Shown: positions 62,267 through 64,000 of the stretch, in pieces | How positions within the stretch are numbered: the first letter of the stretch is position 1 | Layout of the letters: each line of letters opens with the position of its first letter | DNA from: Ochrobactrum chromiisoli | Lineage (GTDB): Bacteria; Pseudomonadota; Alphaproteobacteria; Rhizobiales; Rhizobiaceae | NCBI RefSeq assembly: GCF_026241335.1 | Contig: NZ_JAPHAV010000001.1 | Coordinates: 1,178,001 to 1,242,000 of the forward strand | Length of the DNA stretch: 64,000 nucleotides | Reading direction: 5' to 3' | Notes under the pieces: generated by a model | Databases searched by the model: none | Seen by the model: only the letters and a program-made list of their open reading frames with translations | Told to the model about the DNA's origin: nothing | Translations under genes and position numbers: made by a program

Positions 62267-62878
62267 ATGTTGGATATCGGTTGGTCTGAACTGCTGATTA
62301 TCGCGATCGTCATGATCGTGGTGGTTGGGCCAAAAGATTTGCCGAAGATGCTCAGAGCTTTTGGCAAAGCGACGGCGCGTATGCGTTCGACAGCGAATGA
62401 ATTCAAACATCAATTCAATGAGGCTTTGAAAGAAGCTGAACTGGAGGATGTGAAGACTATCGTTGATGAGGCGCGTAAGCTCAATCCACGTTCCAAACTG
62501 ACGGAAGTGTTTGACCCGATTCGCAGTGCTGGCGAAGATATTCGCGCTGGCCTTCAGTCCACAACATCCATGTCTCCGCCTGAACCTGCAAAAGTGGCCG
62601 AGGTTGCAATGCCGGTCGAAGCCACCGGTGCTACGGTTCCCGTTGATGCGCCTGTTGAGGCGGCTGTGATCAAGCCAAAGGCAACGCGCAAGAAGGCTTC
62701 GCCTGCAGTTTTGGCTGAAAAGCCAGCTAAGACGAAAGCGACAGCGGCAAAGCCTAAGACCAGCACCAAAGCAGAATCCGTTGCAAAGCCTGCTGCGCCG
62801 AAGAAGGTATCTGCGGCCAAGCCTGCAGCAAGCAAGCCCACGAAAAAGACGACTGAAAAGACAGGAACCAAAGCGTGA
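62267..62878 (+). CDS. tatB: Sec-independent translocase protein TatB
   Basis: 203 residues. It starts MLDIGWSELLIIAIVMIVVVGPKDLPKMLRAFGKATA, the TatB membrane and hinge signature (Glu8, GPKDLP). An amphipathic helix follows and then a long Ala/Lys/Pro-rich tail (residues about 120-203), typical of rhizobial TatB. Its stop overlaps the tatC GTG start. Confidence 0.95.
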   Translation: MLDIGWSELLIIAIVMIVVVGPKDLPKMLRAFGKATARMRSTANEFKHQFNEALKEAELEDVKTIVDEARKLNPRSKLTEVFDPIRSAGEDIRAGLQSTTSMSPPEPAKVAEVAMPVEATGATVPVDAPVEAAVIKPKATRKKASPAVLAEKPAKTKATAAKPKTSTKAESVAKPAAPKKVSAAKPAASKPTKKTTEKTGTKA

Positions 62879-63687
62879 AACGGGATGAGGCCGAAATTGA
62901 ACAGAGCGCCGCACCTCTGCTCGAACACCTGATTGAACTGCGTCGTCGCCTGATCTGGGCGATTTTGGCGTTCTTTATTGCTTTTGTTTTCTGTTTTGCT
63001 TTTGCAAAACATCTCTTCAATCTGCTCGTCGTGCCGTATCAGTGGGCAATTGACTGGGCGGGTATGGATCGTTCAAAGGCTGAACTGATCTACACCGCTC
63101 CGCAGGAATTCTTCTTTACGCAGGTCAAGGTTGCCATGTTTGGCGGCGTTGTTCTGGCATTCCCGATTATTGCTGCGCAGATTTACAAATTCGTTGCGCC
63201 TGGCCTCTACAAGCATGAGCGTATGGCGTTCCTGCCTTTCCTGATTGCTTCGCCGATTCTGTTCCTCATTGGCGGCGCGCTTGTTTATTTCTTCTTCACT
63301 CCGATGGTGATGTGGTTCTTCCTGGCGATGCAGCAGACCGGCGGTAACGGGGAAGTGCAAATTTCGCTTCTGCCGAAAGTGTCTGAATATTTGAGCCTCA
63401 TCATGACGCTCATTTTTGCTTTTGGTCTCGTGTTCCAGTTGCCTGTTATAACCAGCCTTCTGACACGTGCGGGTTTGCTGACTTCGGAAGGGCTCAAAGA
63501 CAAACGAAAATACGCAATTGTTATCGCGTTTGTGGTTGCTGCGGTGCTCACACCTCCCGATCCTGCCAGCCAGATCGGTCTTGCCATTCCGACGATCCTT
63601 CTCTACGAGATTTCCATCATATTGGCCCGGATGATTGAGAAGCAGCGGAGTGAGGCGAAAGAAGACGCTGAGGACAGCGCTTCCTGA
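62875..63687 (+). CDS. tatC: Sec-independent translocase protein TatC
   Basis: 270 residues, six membrane helices. N-terminal motif PLLEHLIELRRRLIWAILAF, the F-x-A-P loop with APQEFFFTQVKVAMFGGVVLAFP, and PDPASQIGLAIPTILLYEISI near the end. It binds the twin-arginine signal. A GTG start overlaps the tatB stop (GTGA). The VOC protein at 29319 is one possible local substrate. Confidence 0.97.
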   Translation: MKRDEAEIEQSAAPLLEHLIELRRRLIWAILAFFIAFVFCFAFAKHLFNLLVVPYQWAIDWAGMDRSKAELIYTAPQEFFFTQVKVAMFGGVVLAFPIIAAQIYKFVAPGLYKHERMAFLPFLIASPILFLIGGALVYFFFTPMVMWFFLAMQQTGGNGEVQISLLPKVSEYLSLIMTLIFAFGLVFQLPVITSLLTRAGLLTSEGLKDKRKYAIVIAFVVAAVLTPPDPASQIGLAIPTILLYEISIILARMIEKQRSEAKEDAEDSAS

Positions 63688-63705
63688 TCCGGACATATGC
63701 TAAAC

Positions 63706-63733
63706 AGAGGCTGCAACCCGGCAGCCTCTCTTG
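63706..63733 (+). terminator. Probable tatC terminator
   Basis: AGAGGCTGC/GCAGCCTCT stem followed by CTTGTTGTT, weak T run. Confidence 0.55.
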
Positions 63734-63762
63734 TTGTTAAATTTCAAGAAACGGCTTTTCCC

Positions 63763-64000
63763 ATGCTCGATATCAAATGGATTCGCGAAAACCCTGAAGC
63801 TTTCGATGCAGCGCTTGCAAAACGCGGAGCAGGGGCAGTCTCGTCCGAACTGATCGCGCTGGATGAAAAGCGTCGTGAGCATGTTGGCAAGGTTCAGGCT
63901 GCTCAGGAGCGCCGCAATGCTGCTTCCAAGGAAATCGGCAAGGCTATGGCCGAGAAGGATGCAGCAACGGCTGATAAGCTCAAGGCCGAGGTGGGTGAGC
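63763..64000 (+). CDS. serS: Seryl-tRNA synthetase, N-terminal part (runs past the window end)
   Basis: 79 codons visible from the ATG at 63763. The sequence begins [20 protein letters not shown] and continues into the long antiparallel coiled-coil arm ([40 protein letters not shown]) that grips tRNA-Ser. The catalytic domain lies beyond the window. It follows tatC by 75 bases, as is usual in Rhizobiales. Confidence 0.93.
   Translation, partial: MLDIKWIRENPEAFDAALAKRGAGAVSSELIALDEKRREHVGKVQAAQERRNAASKEIGKAMAEKDAATADKLKAEVGE

Overview
The window is one continuous, gene-dense stretch of an alphaproteobacterial main chromosome, most likely a member of the Brucellaceae (Ochrobactrum/Brucella group). 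The evidence is a very-long-chain-fatty-acid lipid A cluster (acpXL to lpxXL), an F1-ATPase inhibitor zeta protein, DUF1467/DUF1476/DUF1127/DUF1289 families, a short ProRS type, the dgt-argS-SPOR-nagZ-scpAB-tatABC-serS order, and dispersed short palindromic repeats of the type common in this family. The genus is inferred from gene content and order, not from a search. I see no prophage, insertion sequence, CRISPR array, rRNA or tRNA.

Layout. 1-7.2 kb: end of birA, RNase J, methylmalonyl-CoA epimerase, DUF1467, an 850-base intergenic region with a probable structured RNA on the minus strand, then proS-lolC-lolD. 7.2-11.6 kb: a 28-residue membrane protein behind a LexA-type direct repeat, the replicative polymerase gene dnaE, and a five-unit 59-bp tandem repeat that begins inside the dnaE stop codon. 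11.5-18.7 kb: a divergent oxidoreductase/HxlR pair, small secreted and cell-wall proteins, rpsD with a long leader, ttcA, an inositol-phosphatase-family gene and an MFS exporter. 18.8-32.4 kb: grxD-bolA and a broken purine cluster on the minus strand (purB, purC, purS, purQ, purL) interleaved with a MocR-type regulator, DUF1127, GST, zeta inhibitor, an aldolase and a Tat-type VOC protein, then rpe.

32.5-37.5 kb: lipid A cluster acpXL-fabF2XL-fabF1XL-adh2XL-lpxXL on the minus strand. It has no fabZXL at the expected place, and its FabF2XL lacks the catalytic Cys. 37.7-47.9 kb: a membrane-anchored muramidase, sugar genes (galM, kdgK-like), a phosphonate pair (2H phosphoesterase plus phnM), an HAD phosphatase, dusA, an aspartic protease, DUF1289, divergent cobS/cobT and an Lrp regulator. 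48-52.7 kb: a UDG-family protein, a nuclease, a Sel1 protein, xthA, a TerB-like protein and erpA. 52.8-64 kb: dgt, argS, a 940-residue SPOR protein, nagZ, scpA-scpB, tatA-tatB-tatC and the start of serS, all on the plus strand.

Most of the window is ordinary core genome. The items most worth a second look are the LexA-box-controlled 28-residue membrane protein (7347-7486), the chain-length-factor-like FabF2XL (35829-37010), the structured minus-strand RNA (3409-3565), the 59-bp tandem array at the dnaE stop codon, and the Tat/cytosolic double start of the VOC protein (29319/29418).
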